From Arthrinium phaeospermum (Eukaryota > Ascomycota > Sordariomycetes > Amphisphaeriales > Apiosporaceae): 64,000 nt of DNA. This document shows positions 23,582 to 33,122 of the stretch, piece after piece; the stretch's first letter is position 1; each line of letters begins with the position of its first letter. Location: positions 620,001 to 684,000 of the forward strand of contig QYRS01000012.1 in the NCBI GenBank assembly GCA_006503535.1. Direction: 5' to 3'. A program made the translations under genes and the position numbers. The notes under the pieces are model-generated. The model had not been told where the DNA came from and ran no database searches. It saw only the letters and a program-made list of their open reading frames with translations.

Positions 23582-26500
23582 TCAACGTATTTCAAACAAA
23601 CGTTCTCGCATCTCCCCCTTATTCCCACCTAAAATGTGTTCCCGGACCGCCTCTCCATCCATCATGCCATGAATATACGCCTCGCTAATCAGCGTATAGT
23701 AGAACCTCTGGTCCTCTGCAGCTCTCTTCTTTTTCTCCGTATCTCTTTCGTTTTCCTCTTTGCTCCCTTCTTCCTCCTCTTTACGTCTTTGATTATCCTC
23801 GCTTTCCATAGCATTCTGTTGATCGTGCAGCGTAATACCCTGTGCCCCATCAGAATTTGTCCCTGTATGCTCATTCTCTTCGGTCTGTGCAGGTCCCTCC
23901 TCCAAGATAGTTTGTATCGGGTCAGTGATGGTCTCCTGACGGGACGGGGATGCGATGAAAGTGGAAGCCCTTGAAGCATTTGTCTTCTTTAGTTCACGAA
24001 CACGGATTCGTTCATCAGCTTCATTCTTCCTCTTGGTTTTCTCTCTTTCCTCTTCTTCCTGCTGCATTGTGTGTTCCTCTTCTCTTTTTTTCCATATCCT
24101 GAACTGGTTGTTCACTGCCTCTCTTTCTTCTTTGACCTCGGATTCCCAGTCTTCACGGTCTACCGCCCCTGGTGGTCCTAGTGATTCAAGCTTTCTGTTG
24201 TACCTCAGTTTACGAAAGCACGCCTCCTCGCATGTTGAGAGAACTGATTTGAAAGACTCGAACCCGTCTTCTAGGTCTTGTCTTTTGATGTCCTCTTTTG
24301 TTTTTGGCTTTCCTTTTCGCAAAATGACAGGCACAGTGCATCCGAAGATGATGCACACCATGTCGCCCTGTTGTACTGGCATATTGGCGAGTCCGAGGCG
24401 CCCATGTTCCGTCTTCACGAGAGACCGATTCCATATAACCGCTTGTACACGCCGACAAAACTCTGCCACGATGGAGTTTCTTTCATTCACGATCAGGGCT
24501 GAAGTGTCGACTGAGCCACCGCGGAGACCTCCCTTCTTGACTGACTCTTTGCAGGCTGTCGCATAGTAGTATGGTGGGTTGCGGTTATCCTTCCCACGAT
24601 CCGCCACCAGGGTTCGCCAGAACTCTGCAGGGGGGTCGGTGCTGCCGTCCACTGCTCCGTCCCACCCTGCGAGTTTTGTCCATGTTTCTGGGATGGCTCC
24701 AAGTCGCGCGGGCTCGCGGACCTCTACAATCTTGTCGAAGATGAAGCCCTTCGTATACAGGCTGTATTGATTCAGCCTAGGCCTTTTCCGAAACCGCAGA
24801 CGATTCTCGCTCTTGTGGTCAACCTTTGTGTTCTGTGCGGCGCTGTAATTTCTGTGTCCATCCTGAGGGAGTCCGACTAGAGGGTCTGCATTCTTCCTAC
24901 CCATTCGCAACATACTGTTTCCTCCTGGGTGATGAAAGAGGGCAAATGGTGCGCCCGAAACAGGCGAGATCCACGAAGGAAGCTTCGTAGAATCTTTCTC
25001 GATCTCGTCGAGCTCGTCCTCAGATTCGCTTGTGTCTGAAACCTCATCATTGCTGTCTTCATCTGACAAAGACGTCTTCTTGGGCTTGGGCAAAAATTCT
25101 TTTGCGAACTCCTCAAACTTGTCCCACTTGGGATGTTTAGCGTCTTTGAAATAATCGGCATTTGATCGATTGTCAGCTTCCCATTGGTCGTCTATCTTTC
25201 TTTCGTAACTCTTCTTCTTCTTCGATACCCACAACTTCTCTCTGTTCGGCTGGAGTTTGTACATGTCAGGCTACCGATGTATTACTGTGCCACTTCCATG
25301 CTCGTTGACCTCAGGTGCCCAAGGTCGGCACAGAATATCCAAGGCTCGAGTTGGGTCCGAGTTCCTTGCCCCTTGAATGCAGAAGCTGACAAAATCTTTG
25401 CACACGTCGCTGAATGGCCTGCTGTAATCCACTCTAAAGGGTTTGCGTTCTAGGAAGCTCGAAATAGTGGACAGAATCGTGGATTCTTCAGACATAACAC
25501 CTGAGTTGGCACGCAGCTCTGCAAAAGGTGAAGTGTCGCGAGAGATAGCCAGCAGGGAGTAAATGGCATCACGAGGTTGTGAAGCTTGGAAGACGGAAAG
25601 GCTTGACACGAGGTACTCAAGGCTGAGCAGCGGCCGTTGGGGACGGAACTGGTTTGATTCTTCAGCCTTGTGGTCGTCCGTGTTGGGTGCTTTGGAGACC
25701 TCTGCACCACGCTTGTGTTTCCGCTTGCCGGACAATTTGTTAAGTGCCGCACCTGGTATCTGCCAACCATCTCGCCGAAAGACTTTTCCTGTTGCTTGTA
25801 CGAGAACGCTGGCACCCAGTTCCGAGACATGCTCGAACCATTGAGGCACGTGGCCAAACGCTTCGTCTCTTCTCATCACTTCTGACAGTCTGTGGGTGGC
25901 GGTCTCCACCTCAACGAAAAGCTCCACGGCGACAGCAAACTGCTCCCAGGGTATCTGGTCATTTCCGCAATAGATGGTGGCGGCTCGGGCCAACGCTATC
26001 TCCTGCACAACCCATTTCCGTGAGAACCAAGGCCGCTGCATCAGGAGTAGCAAAGAACGCCACTTAGGCGCGTTCTCTTTCTTTTCTGAGATTGCGTCGA
26101 AATTCTCCAGCAACATGATTTCGCGGATGAATGAGATTGCCACGGTACTGTCGTCGTTATCTTGTCCCAACCAAACGCAGACCTGCTGTGCGCAACTGTA
26201 TATACGCGACATCATTTGAACTTGATGGTTGCGCTCCTCGTGATCAGCCTGGTTGATGCACAAAGCGTCAATCCACAGGATTCGATCCTTTTCGGGGTTC
26301 CGTAGGTATTTGAGAGCCAGAGCGAGCTCCCGCGAGACTGCCAGTCGGCTTTGTGTATTGTCGCTGCTCCGCAGAACTCGAATGCCGCAGTCTTTGCTCT
26401 CGGTACCCCAGTTCCATGACAGAGCTTCGTACTCCACCTTTGGTAGGATGGTATTCTCTTGGTTGGGTTGCTTTCCATGGGTCAGGCATGTTGCTCTTCT

Positions 26501-26836
26501 CTTGGACCCCTTCGACGGTTGTGGTTGCTGCGGTCTTCTGACGACATTGTTCTCGTCGAACTCGACTTCAAAAAGCTCGCAGATCACGTCGGGATTGATC
26601 TGGCTTCCTGCTACAAGTCGCAACAACCTTAGCCGGCGTCGCATGGACTCCAAAGGTACATATTCAAACTCGACTAGCGGCTTCAGATCTTCGTCGTTGT
26701 ATCTGAAGACCCGCGATCGGTATTCGCGCATGGCATGAACACTATCCACTGGCTTGTAGATGGCTCCGTTCAGCTCGATGGATTTAAGCTTGAGTATGCT
26801 AGACTCTCCATCCTGGCCAGAGAGCTTGGAAGACAT
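23582..26836 (-). CDS. HET-domain protein with a long charged C terminus, interrupted by one in-frame TAG
   Basis: The ATG at 26836 opens a frame whose first half is a classic HET protein: EYEALSWNWGTE, RILWIDALCINQ, QMMSRIYSCAQQVCVWLG, PWFSRKWVVQEIALA. After about 520 codons there is a TAG at 25273-25271. The same frame then continues for 560 codons with the C-terminal region common to long HET proteins (RVQAVIWNRSL, GDMVCIIFGCTVPVILR, YIHGMMDGEA), including a Glu/Lys-rich coiled region. Two in-frame ways to splice out the stop exist, a 36-nt and a 54-nt intron around a CTGAC. Both are short or have weak ends, so a true nonsense mutation is also possible. A role in incompatibility or cell death is inferred from the family. 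Confidence 0.78.
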
Positions 26837-27662
26837 GTTGCGGGAACCAATCTGTCGCCACCAATCTATCAAGGCCACGTACTTCTGATATCAGATGTAA
26901 ACAAAGAAATTGGGTCTTCGGAGCGGAAAGGCGATCCAATGGAACAAGATGGAAATCCTATGGACAACACGTCAGTCACGAGGGGCCAATAAGTATCGTA
27001 TCTGGCCAACAGAGCCCGCTGCCCGATCCACATGAGGCTCTGCGGGAAGGAAGGTAATGCCCGATGCCACCTAGTCATCTTCATGGGGGGTCGGTATACC
27101 CGGTGATTGGTTACGTATTCAGCTTCTCATTTGCCTATGCGCCGGGCGCAACGCCACGCTGTGTGTCTTCAAGACGGCATTCTTCTGATTGGGTATGCGT
27201 CTTCCAGGCGACCTTTCCGACGCTCGATGAGTTGTGAAAAATGTCTCAAAACGCCATTTTATGCAATGCAACTCTCGTGAAATCAATAGTTTGTCATTTA
27301 CCCCCGTAAGAGATCGAGATGTCCTAGTGGTATCCTCTCACCCCCACGCGCATGATCTGATGACTGTCATGTTCTTCCTCATCACACTCTGATCGATCGA
27401 GATCGGGTGCGTTCCGCCGTTGATGTAAGCAGCCACCTGATTATCCCCATGACTTCCCATGCATGTTGCTCTAGGGCGTACATTGGCCTTCCCTCGTCGG
27501 ACATAAACCATCACCAAAAGGGGGCTTTTCACACAGCACTAGCGAACTCGGATACAAAGCGCCTCATCTAGCATTCGTCTGGAATTCATATTGTGAGCTA
27601 TTAGCAGATATCACGTTTTCTATGCACTCCTTTGAGTAGACAGTACAATGATCAGCATCCGG
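26837..27662. other. Intergenic, nothing recognised
   Basis: Promoter side of the HET gene and 3' side of the AAA ATPase gene. Short frames only. Confidence 0.4.
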
Positions 27663-29210
27663 CTACTCCTCGTCCCCTTCATCAATGGGATTGGCGTCAA
27701 ACAGCTTAATCGGCCCCTTTTCTCCTTGGCCACCGGCTTTGTTGGATGCGTTCTCGCTTGTGGCATGATCCATCTCTTCAAGCAACAGGCGTGCTTGAGA
27801 TGTGACAATCCGAAGCAGTAGGCTGTCCTGCAGAGCATCTGGAACGTCCACTACCGGCAAGACTTTCTTCTTCGTGTCGGATGAATCTTGATCTCCGCTC
27901 GCCACCGTCTCCGACGTCTTAGACTCTGGTTTGGTTGTGATGGAATCGTCATTGTCGCCGTCATCGCTTCGTGCATGCATGAGTAGCGACGTGGTGAAGA
28001 GTTCCTTCAAAAAGGCAAAGCTGAAGCCCTCGGTTAACTGGGCGATGATGGAACAAATCTCCTCGGGGAACAAAACCTCTCCACCTTCGTCTTTGCCTGA
28101 CCCAGCCAGCTTATCATGCCAGTAACGGCAATAGGCGAGTCGCTCTACCTCGTTGGGAAGTTCGAAGTGGTATTTCCTGTCAAACCGGCTGGGACGTTTG
28201 GTGACCGACGGGTCCAGACGGTCCAGGTGGTTGGTCGAGCCGATCATGAGGACGCCTTCATTACTCTCGAGTCCGTCCACCTCATTCAGGAAGTAGCTGC
28301 GGGTCTTGTCTGCAACAAGACTGTCGAGGTCCTCGAAGATAAGCAGGCAGGGTGCCATGCGCCGCGCCTTCTGGAAGATCTGCTGCATGGACCACTTGGG
28401 GCCCGAACACGAGTCCAGCGACTTGACGTACAGGGCCTGCACCGGCGGCGTCTTCTGTGCGAGGTTGCGGATCAGTGCCTTGATTGACAGGGTCTTGCCG
28501 TTGCCGGGCACGCCGTGGAAGATGACGCCGCGCTTCCAGGGGACCTTGAGCCGCTGGTACGTCGCCCGGCTGTCGAAGAAACCCTGGATGTCCTGCTGCA
28601 GCTTCGACTTGGTGCGCGGGTCGAGGATGACGTCGTCCCACGAGGCGTCTTGTACGCTCTTCCACAAGCTTTTGCTCTTTGTCCATTCCGCGTTGTCGAA
28701 CACCCAGATCTCGTCATGGAGTTCACGCGTCCACTGCCCCGATGCGAGAAGCAATGCATCCGTCTTCGTAGGTAGGTCTTTCTCTGAGATCTGGGATGCT
28801 GCTGGCTCAAGAGGGCTTAAGACGTAGAGCAGGCGAGAGTTCCGGTGGAATTGATCCTGGTAAGTCGCCTGGAATACCGTAAAGGAATGGCCTTTCCAAC
28901 AGTAATCCCAGCAACCAAAGAACTCTACGTCCTCCAACTTGCCGGGCGCGTCGTCCAGTCGGGATGCGGGCAATCGGTACACGCGAGTCACCTCGCGGCC
29001 GATGTCATTCTGAGTTGTAGCCTTGGCATGTCCGGCCTTGGCGTAGCCTAGCAGATCGCACTTGGAAGGAGCGGTGCGTGTGACATGGTGAGTTTCGCCG
29101 TAGACTTCATGAAGAGTCTTCAGTAAGTGGTAGTCCGCGTCCATCCGGGGACCCTGGCGCTGGCGCTGCCAAACAGCCAAAGCTGGATGGCAATCTCCGA
29201 CTTGAGCCAT
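27663..29210 (-). CDS. AAA-family ATPase (515 aa)
   Basis: Intronless. Residues 1 to about 215 are an uncharacterised N-terminal region. The AAA module follows with Walker A GVPGNGKT at 233-240, Walker B LLIFEDLD at 289-296, sensor-1 GSTNHLDRLDPS, and the arginine-containing KRPSRFDRKY. The C-terminal lid is followed by an acidic Ser/Asp-rich linker. The order resembles the fungal AAA proteins usually annotated as BCS1-like or simply AAA ATPase. It lacks the membrane anchor and import signal of true BCS1, so a mitochondrial role is not supported. It should hydrolyse ATP to remodel a protein partner, which is unknown. It is transcribed in the same direction as the HET gene that lies upstream of it. 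Confidence 0.85.
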   Translation of the reverse strand: MAQVGDCHPALAVWQRQRQGPRMDADYHLLKTLHEVYGETHHVTRTAPSKCDLLGYAKAGHAKATTQNDIGREVTRVYRLPASRLDDAPGKLEDVEFFGCWDYCWKGHSFTVFQATYQDQFHRNSRLLYVLSPLEPAASQISEKDLPTKTDALLLASGQWTRELHDEIWVFDNAEWTKSKSLWKSVQDASWDDVILDPRTKSKLQQDIQGFFDSRATYQRLKVPWKRGVIFHGVPGNGKTLSIKALIRNLAQKTPPVQALYVKSLDSCSGPKWSMQQIFQKARRMAPCLLIFEDLDSLVADKTRSYFLNEVDGLESNEGVLMIGSTNHLDRLDPSVTKRPSRFDRKYHFELPNEVERLAYCRYWHDKLAGSGKDEGGEVLFPEEICSIIAQLTEGFSFAFLKELFTTSLLMHARSDDGDNDDSITTKPESKTSETVASGDQDSSDTKKKVLPVVDVPDALQDSLLLRIVTSQARLLLEEMDHATSENASNKAGGQGEKGPIKLFDANPIDEGDEE

Positions 29211-29987
29211 TGTTCTTTTGTGTGTTTGGGGAATTGGAGAGGAATGTCTGGGTATTCAGAGGGAAATTAGCGGTGGGGAAATATGTTTCTTTGTAGGTCA
29301 TTGCAGGTCACTGAACAATCGTTGCTTCCTTACGTCAATTTCGGCTGCCTGCCAGTAAAGATGGCACAATTAGTTCGGCAGCCGTTTACCCGATGGGGAC
29401 GACTTTTGGCAACTTGCTCTTGCCTCCAGCCAGCATGTTCTGTACTAGGCCCCTCGTGCTCGCTGCCGTGTAACACATGACCCTCCCTGTATTCCCAAGC
29501 CTCCATCACACCTTCCTTCCTATGCTCGTCCTGGGACTTTCCCCGAGGTGAGAAAGCAACGCTCTATGCGGCAGCAATATACGCTGGATTGGCATGGGCC
29601 AACGTGTTGATATATCAATATTACCCTGAAAGGCATTGGCTAATTTCCAGGCGTTTTCTTTGATTGTAGCGTCCCTTTGTAGATTCTTCTGGGCGTTTCA
29701 CGAATGTCTTGAGATTTCGCTTCACCAATCCAACCTGAATTGGTAGCCAAGCCGTCACACGATCGGTCCGAATTGATGGCGCAAGCCGGTCACACCTTCG
29801 CTTAGTAGATAACGTTGCTCAATGAGCGAAAGACCTTCCTGGAATGACAAACCAAGAAGGGTAAAGTGATTAGCCTTGTCTAGAGTGTGCGTTAAGCCAC
29901 GGCAATACACCACATGCGTGGCCATACTATGTCATCATGAACATTTGACAGTATAAAAGTTTCATCGGGCGACAGGAGGACGCCAGG
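29211..29987. other. Intergenic, nothing recognised
   Basis: Divergent promoter region between the AAA ATPase gene and the small secreted-protein gene. No supported frame. Confidence 0.4.
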
Positions 29988-30084
29988 CCATGAACCGGCC
30001 TAGGTCACAATGTGGATGGGAAAAGGAAGACATTAGACCATGATCCTGCCTGAGTCACAATGTCAATGGGAAAAGGAGGGCACT
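29988..30084 (+). repeat. Two imperfect 47-bp direct repeats (period 50) upstream of a secreted-protein gene
   Basis: Copy 1 at 29988-30034 and copy 2 at 30038-30084 share cores such as TCACAATGT and ATGGGAAAAGGA. They end about 8 bp before the TATA box, so they may be duplicated upstream regulatory elements. Confidence 0.75.
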
Positions 30085-30091
30085 GTGGTTG

Positions 30092-30099
30092 TATAAATA
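30092..30099 (+). promoter_or_regulatory. TATA box of the small secreted-protein gene
   Basis: TATAAATA, 107 bp before the ATG at 30199 and directly after the two direct repeats. A pyrimidine-rich leader follows. Confidence 0.6.
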
Positions 30100-30198
30100 C
30101 CATATATTTTCCTTTCTAATGTGTCCTAGTTTTGTCTTCACAACAACATAGTCCATAATTCTACATCATTTCTCTACAAATCGCATTCAGCCACCTCT

Positions 30199-30840
30199 AT
30201 GACAACCATGTACTTCGTAACCAAGCTTGCCTTCGTTGCCGGAATGGCCGCCTCGGTCATCCAAGGCGCTGCGATTGTAAGTGTGGTTACCGGTCCCCTG
30301 AAAAAAAAAAACCCACCATTCATGTAAATCGAAGATCAATCGCTAATTCCTCTCATCTAACCTTAGTCCCCTCGATCTGGTGGAGACCCAAACGCCCAGC
30401 TGCCGGAGCTGGTCAGAGCCGAGCACAACAACGGCTTCGCCAGCATCGACATGGACGGCATCTACAGATCCTACCACGTCAACGGCACCGTGGTCGACGC
30501 CGCCCGCCTGACCCAGCCGCAGCTCAACACGTACTTGGCTGCGGTCGAGCAGTTTGCCGGTGCCGAGCGGGCCGGGGCAGAGCGCGTCCACTTCGATGCC
30601 ATTCTTGCCGCCGCCCCGGTGCCCGAGGAGCAGCTGCTGCATCCACCGCCCGAGGTCGTGCCGACGGCCAAGCTGGCGGCCAAGCTCGAGCAGGTGACGG
30701 CATGGGAGCAGCATGAGAAGGCGGCGAAGGGGGATGGGCTCGAGAAGGGCCAGCTTGTTTGTGATGCTCATAATTACTGTCTTGACAAGCCAGAGAAATG
30801 CGATGTTCACTGTCATTGCAACGGCGTTATCTGCGTCTAG
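30199..30840 (+). CDS. Small secreted protein with a six-cysteine tail (183 aa)
   Basis: Exons 30199-30276 and 30367-30840; the 90-nt intron has a GTAAGT donor and a CTAACCTTAG end. Exon 1 is almost exactly the signal peptide (residues 1-25, hydrophobic, Ala-rich cleavage region). The mature chain is acidic with Ala/Glu/Pro-rich helices and a C-terminal block holding all six cysteines (CDAHNYC, then KCDVHCHCNGVIC). That arrangement suggests a small disulfide-bonded domain. No homologous domain recognised. Size, secretion signal and cysteine tail make it an effector-like or antimicrobial-like candidate, which is an inference. A strong TATA box and repeated upstream elements suggest regulated, possibly high, expression. 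Confidence 0.75.
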
Positions 30841-31410
30841 CGAGGAGTGGCCATCATGAAGCATACCGTTACGCAGATAGGGCTTTACGACAATGGTCCA
30901 AGCGGGATATTAGATACATCCAATTACGAAGAGGTGCTTCACTGATATTCTATTTCTCACACGTAGACTGTCATGGGCAGAGAGCAGCATTGGCTATGGT
31001 TAAAACTACCGCCCAAGTTGGGCCATATAAAACCGTGGAAACTGCGTATTCAAAGCCCACGACTCAACATGTCCTCTGAAGCGGGAAAGCCGAGATCTTG
31101 AGGGTGGTTTTCTGCAAGAGAATTACATAAGAAGTTCTTGTATTGATATACCACTCAGTGTCTCCGATGGTGGCACTAGGAGACGTCTCGGGGCCCAGGA
31201 TGATTCGTTGAAATTCTTGAATGATCTTCGCCGCATCTATTGACACAATTGCACACTCGACACTTGGAGTTCTTATCCACATATTTCATTTCGATGCAGG
31301 GCAGGCTATGTATGAGTGGATAAACCAACAAAGACACTTGAGACTTTCTGGTCAATCCTGAACCAACCCATACATTCTATGGACGTCTACTAGCTCTGTC
31401 AGTGATTCAT
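30841..31410. other. Intergenic, nothing recognised
   Basis: Convergent region between the secreted-protein gene and the unknown gene on the minus strand; both 3' ends should lie here. Confidence 0.4.
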
Positions 31411-32130
31411 CTACGTAGTTCTAGGGGCTTGGGTACCGCTGTCTTTGTCCATCTTCGCCCCGATCCCAGCAAGAGACAAGAAAAGCTGCCAGACTCCAAG
31501 ATACTCCAGCCTCGCCTTGTAGCAACCGAGAGCTTCTGTTTCCGTTCCGAGCATGCGAAGAAGCTGAGCTCGGTGTTCGTCCTCCTCGTTCTTGGCTATG
31601 ATCAGAGCGTCTTGGACGATCTTCGATCTATACACAGCGACCACCCAACTCGCAAACTGCTCGGTCATTCCGTCCATACTCACCCGGTCACTGTCCTGTC
31701 GAACGTGTTGGTTAACCCAGCTCTCCGCACGGTCAGCTTGTAGCTTCTCTGTATCGGCGATAGCCAAGACCTCAAGGGACCCGGTCAATGCGACAAGTGT
31801 GGTCACCGGGGCACTGTCCGGGGCGTCTATCTTCCCACGGAACTGCTCTAAGAGAGCCTCGGTGAGCAGTGGCGTTTCGAAACCGCCGGCATCTCGGTTG
31901 GCCTTAACGGTTGCTTTTGCTCGGTTGAATAGCCAGGTCTGCATGCTTGTACAGGTTGGGCAGGACGGGGATGTAAATTCAGGAGCATTCTTCACCTGGG
32001 CGTCCTTGCAAAACTCGAAGGGTCCTTCGGCCCGCGCTTGCTCACAAGGCTCTCGACCATACGGCGGGTTCTCCTTGATGCAGTGGCCGAAGATGACGCA
32101 CGCAGCGTATCGCTTGATCAAGAAACACAT
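31411..32130 (-). CDS. Hypothetical protein with a cysteine-rich N terminus (239 aa)
   Basis: A single-exon frame with an unambiguous ATG at 32130. Seven cysteines fall in the first 60 residues (C2, C11, C17, C29, C41, C57, C60), including a final C-x2-C pair, with H16 nearby. This could bind a metal, but no named zinc-finger pattern fits. The rest is helical and charged, with no signal peptide or membrane segment. The RYAACVIFGHC opening resembles short fungal hypothetical proteins I have seen only as uncharacterised. Cytosolic or nuclear location is likely; function unknown. Confidence 0.62.
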   Translation of the reverse strand: MCFLIKRYAACVIFGHCIKENPPYGREPCEQARAEGPFEFCKDAQVKNAPEFTSPSCPTCTSMQTWLFNRAKATVKANRDAGGFETPLLTEALLEQFRGKIDAPDSAPVTTLVALTGSLEVLAIADTEKLQADRAESWVNQHVRQDSDRVSMDGMTEQFASWVVAVYRSKIVQDALIIAKNEEDEHRAQLLRMLGTETEALGCYKARLEYLGVWQLFLSLAGIGAKMDKDSGTQAPRTT

Positions 32131-33122
32131 GGTAGTGGGGAAATGAATGCTGCCTCTTAGTAGACTTCAGGGGAAATACACATATGTATCTTCAGACCTC
32201 TGCAATGAGTGTGTACTCCAAGGCCAGACCAGATATGAAGGGCATAATCCCACGCCCCATTACTTATTTATATACGGCTTGCAGTTCTTAACACTACTTT
32301 AATAAATTAACATGCCCTTTGACGTAAGGAAAAAAAAACATGGAAAAGGCTACTTCAACATTGCATTGTTTCCGACACGGATAACAAAGCTGCTTTGTTC
32401 TGCAAGCCTAGACATGCTGATGTCGTGGCAGTAATAGGTGCTACGTCAGATTCTAAGGACGTCCTTTCATCATGCCCAATTTGGGGATTCTGTAATGGTC
32501 CACTGCGGTGGTGGATGATGACAAAATGCTGTCTTTCCCAAACGTTTACCAGAATCATATCCTAAGGGCGTATGAGCAAGATTGCGAGAGAGAGTACAAG
32601 CATCGTAGCTAATCGGCTAAAGTCAAACATTGGTTCCCACTTGGCGATAGCGAACAATATCTATATTGCAGCAAAGGAGGCAAGTATCGGAAGCAGCTTG
32701 TGGCGACAGCGAATGCATCTATGCTGGCTCTTAGAACAGATCGGTTTCAGGAGGTCAAGTCTAAGATCGTTGGTCATGGGAATCATGCCGATTTCAATTA
32801 GTGACATTAGTTTTACTGCATTATGCAGCTCTCAATAGTGCAATTCATATATGTCCATGCTAGACAACCTGTCTGATCGATCAAAATCAATCATTGATGT
32901 CGTCAACGCGGTCTGGAGAACAATGTACTTACTTACGTAAGTATCTTTGGTGTGGATCTCGAGATTGTGGCTCGTGCCGCTGCCGCTCTGCGGTAAGCCA
33001 CGTTACAACAATGGCAGCCACAAAAGGACCCCTTCTCGAGCTGCGCCAAGTCAGATAACGATAACCGGAACATACCCCAAACACCCAACGTAACGCAACG
33101 CCGAGACGCTGGTGGGCTGTCT
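32131..33122. other. Divergent intergenic region, nothing recognised
   Basis: Contains the promoters of the unknown minus-strand gene and of the VPS9 gene. No supported frame or repeat. Confidence 0.4.

Noticed and set aside
27663..29210. Calling the AAA protein mitochondrial BCS1
   Set aside because: It lacks the N-terminal membrane anchor and internal import signal of BCS1; only the AAA module is shared.
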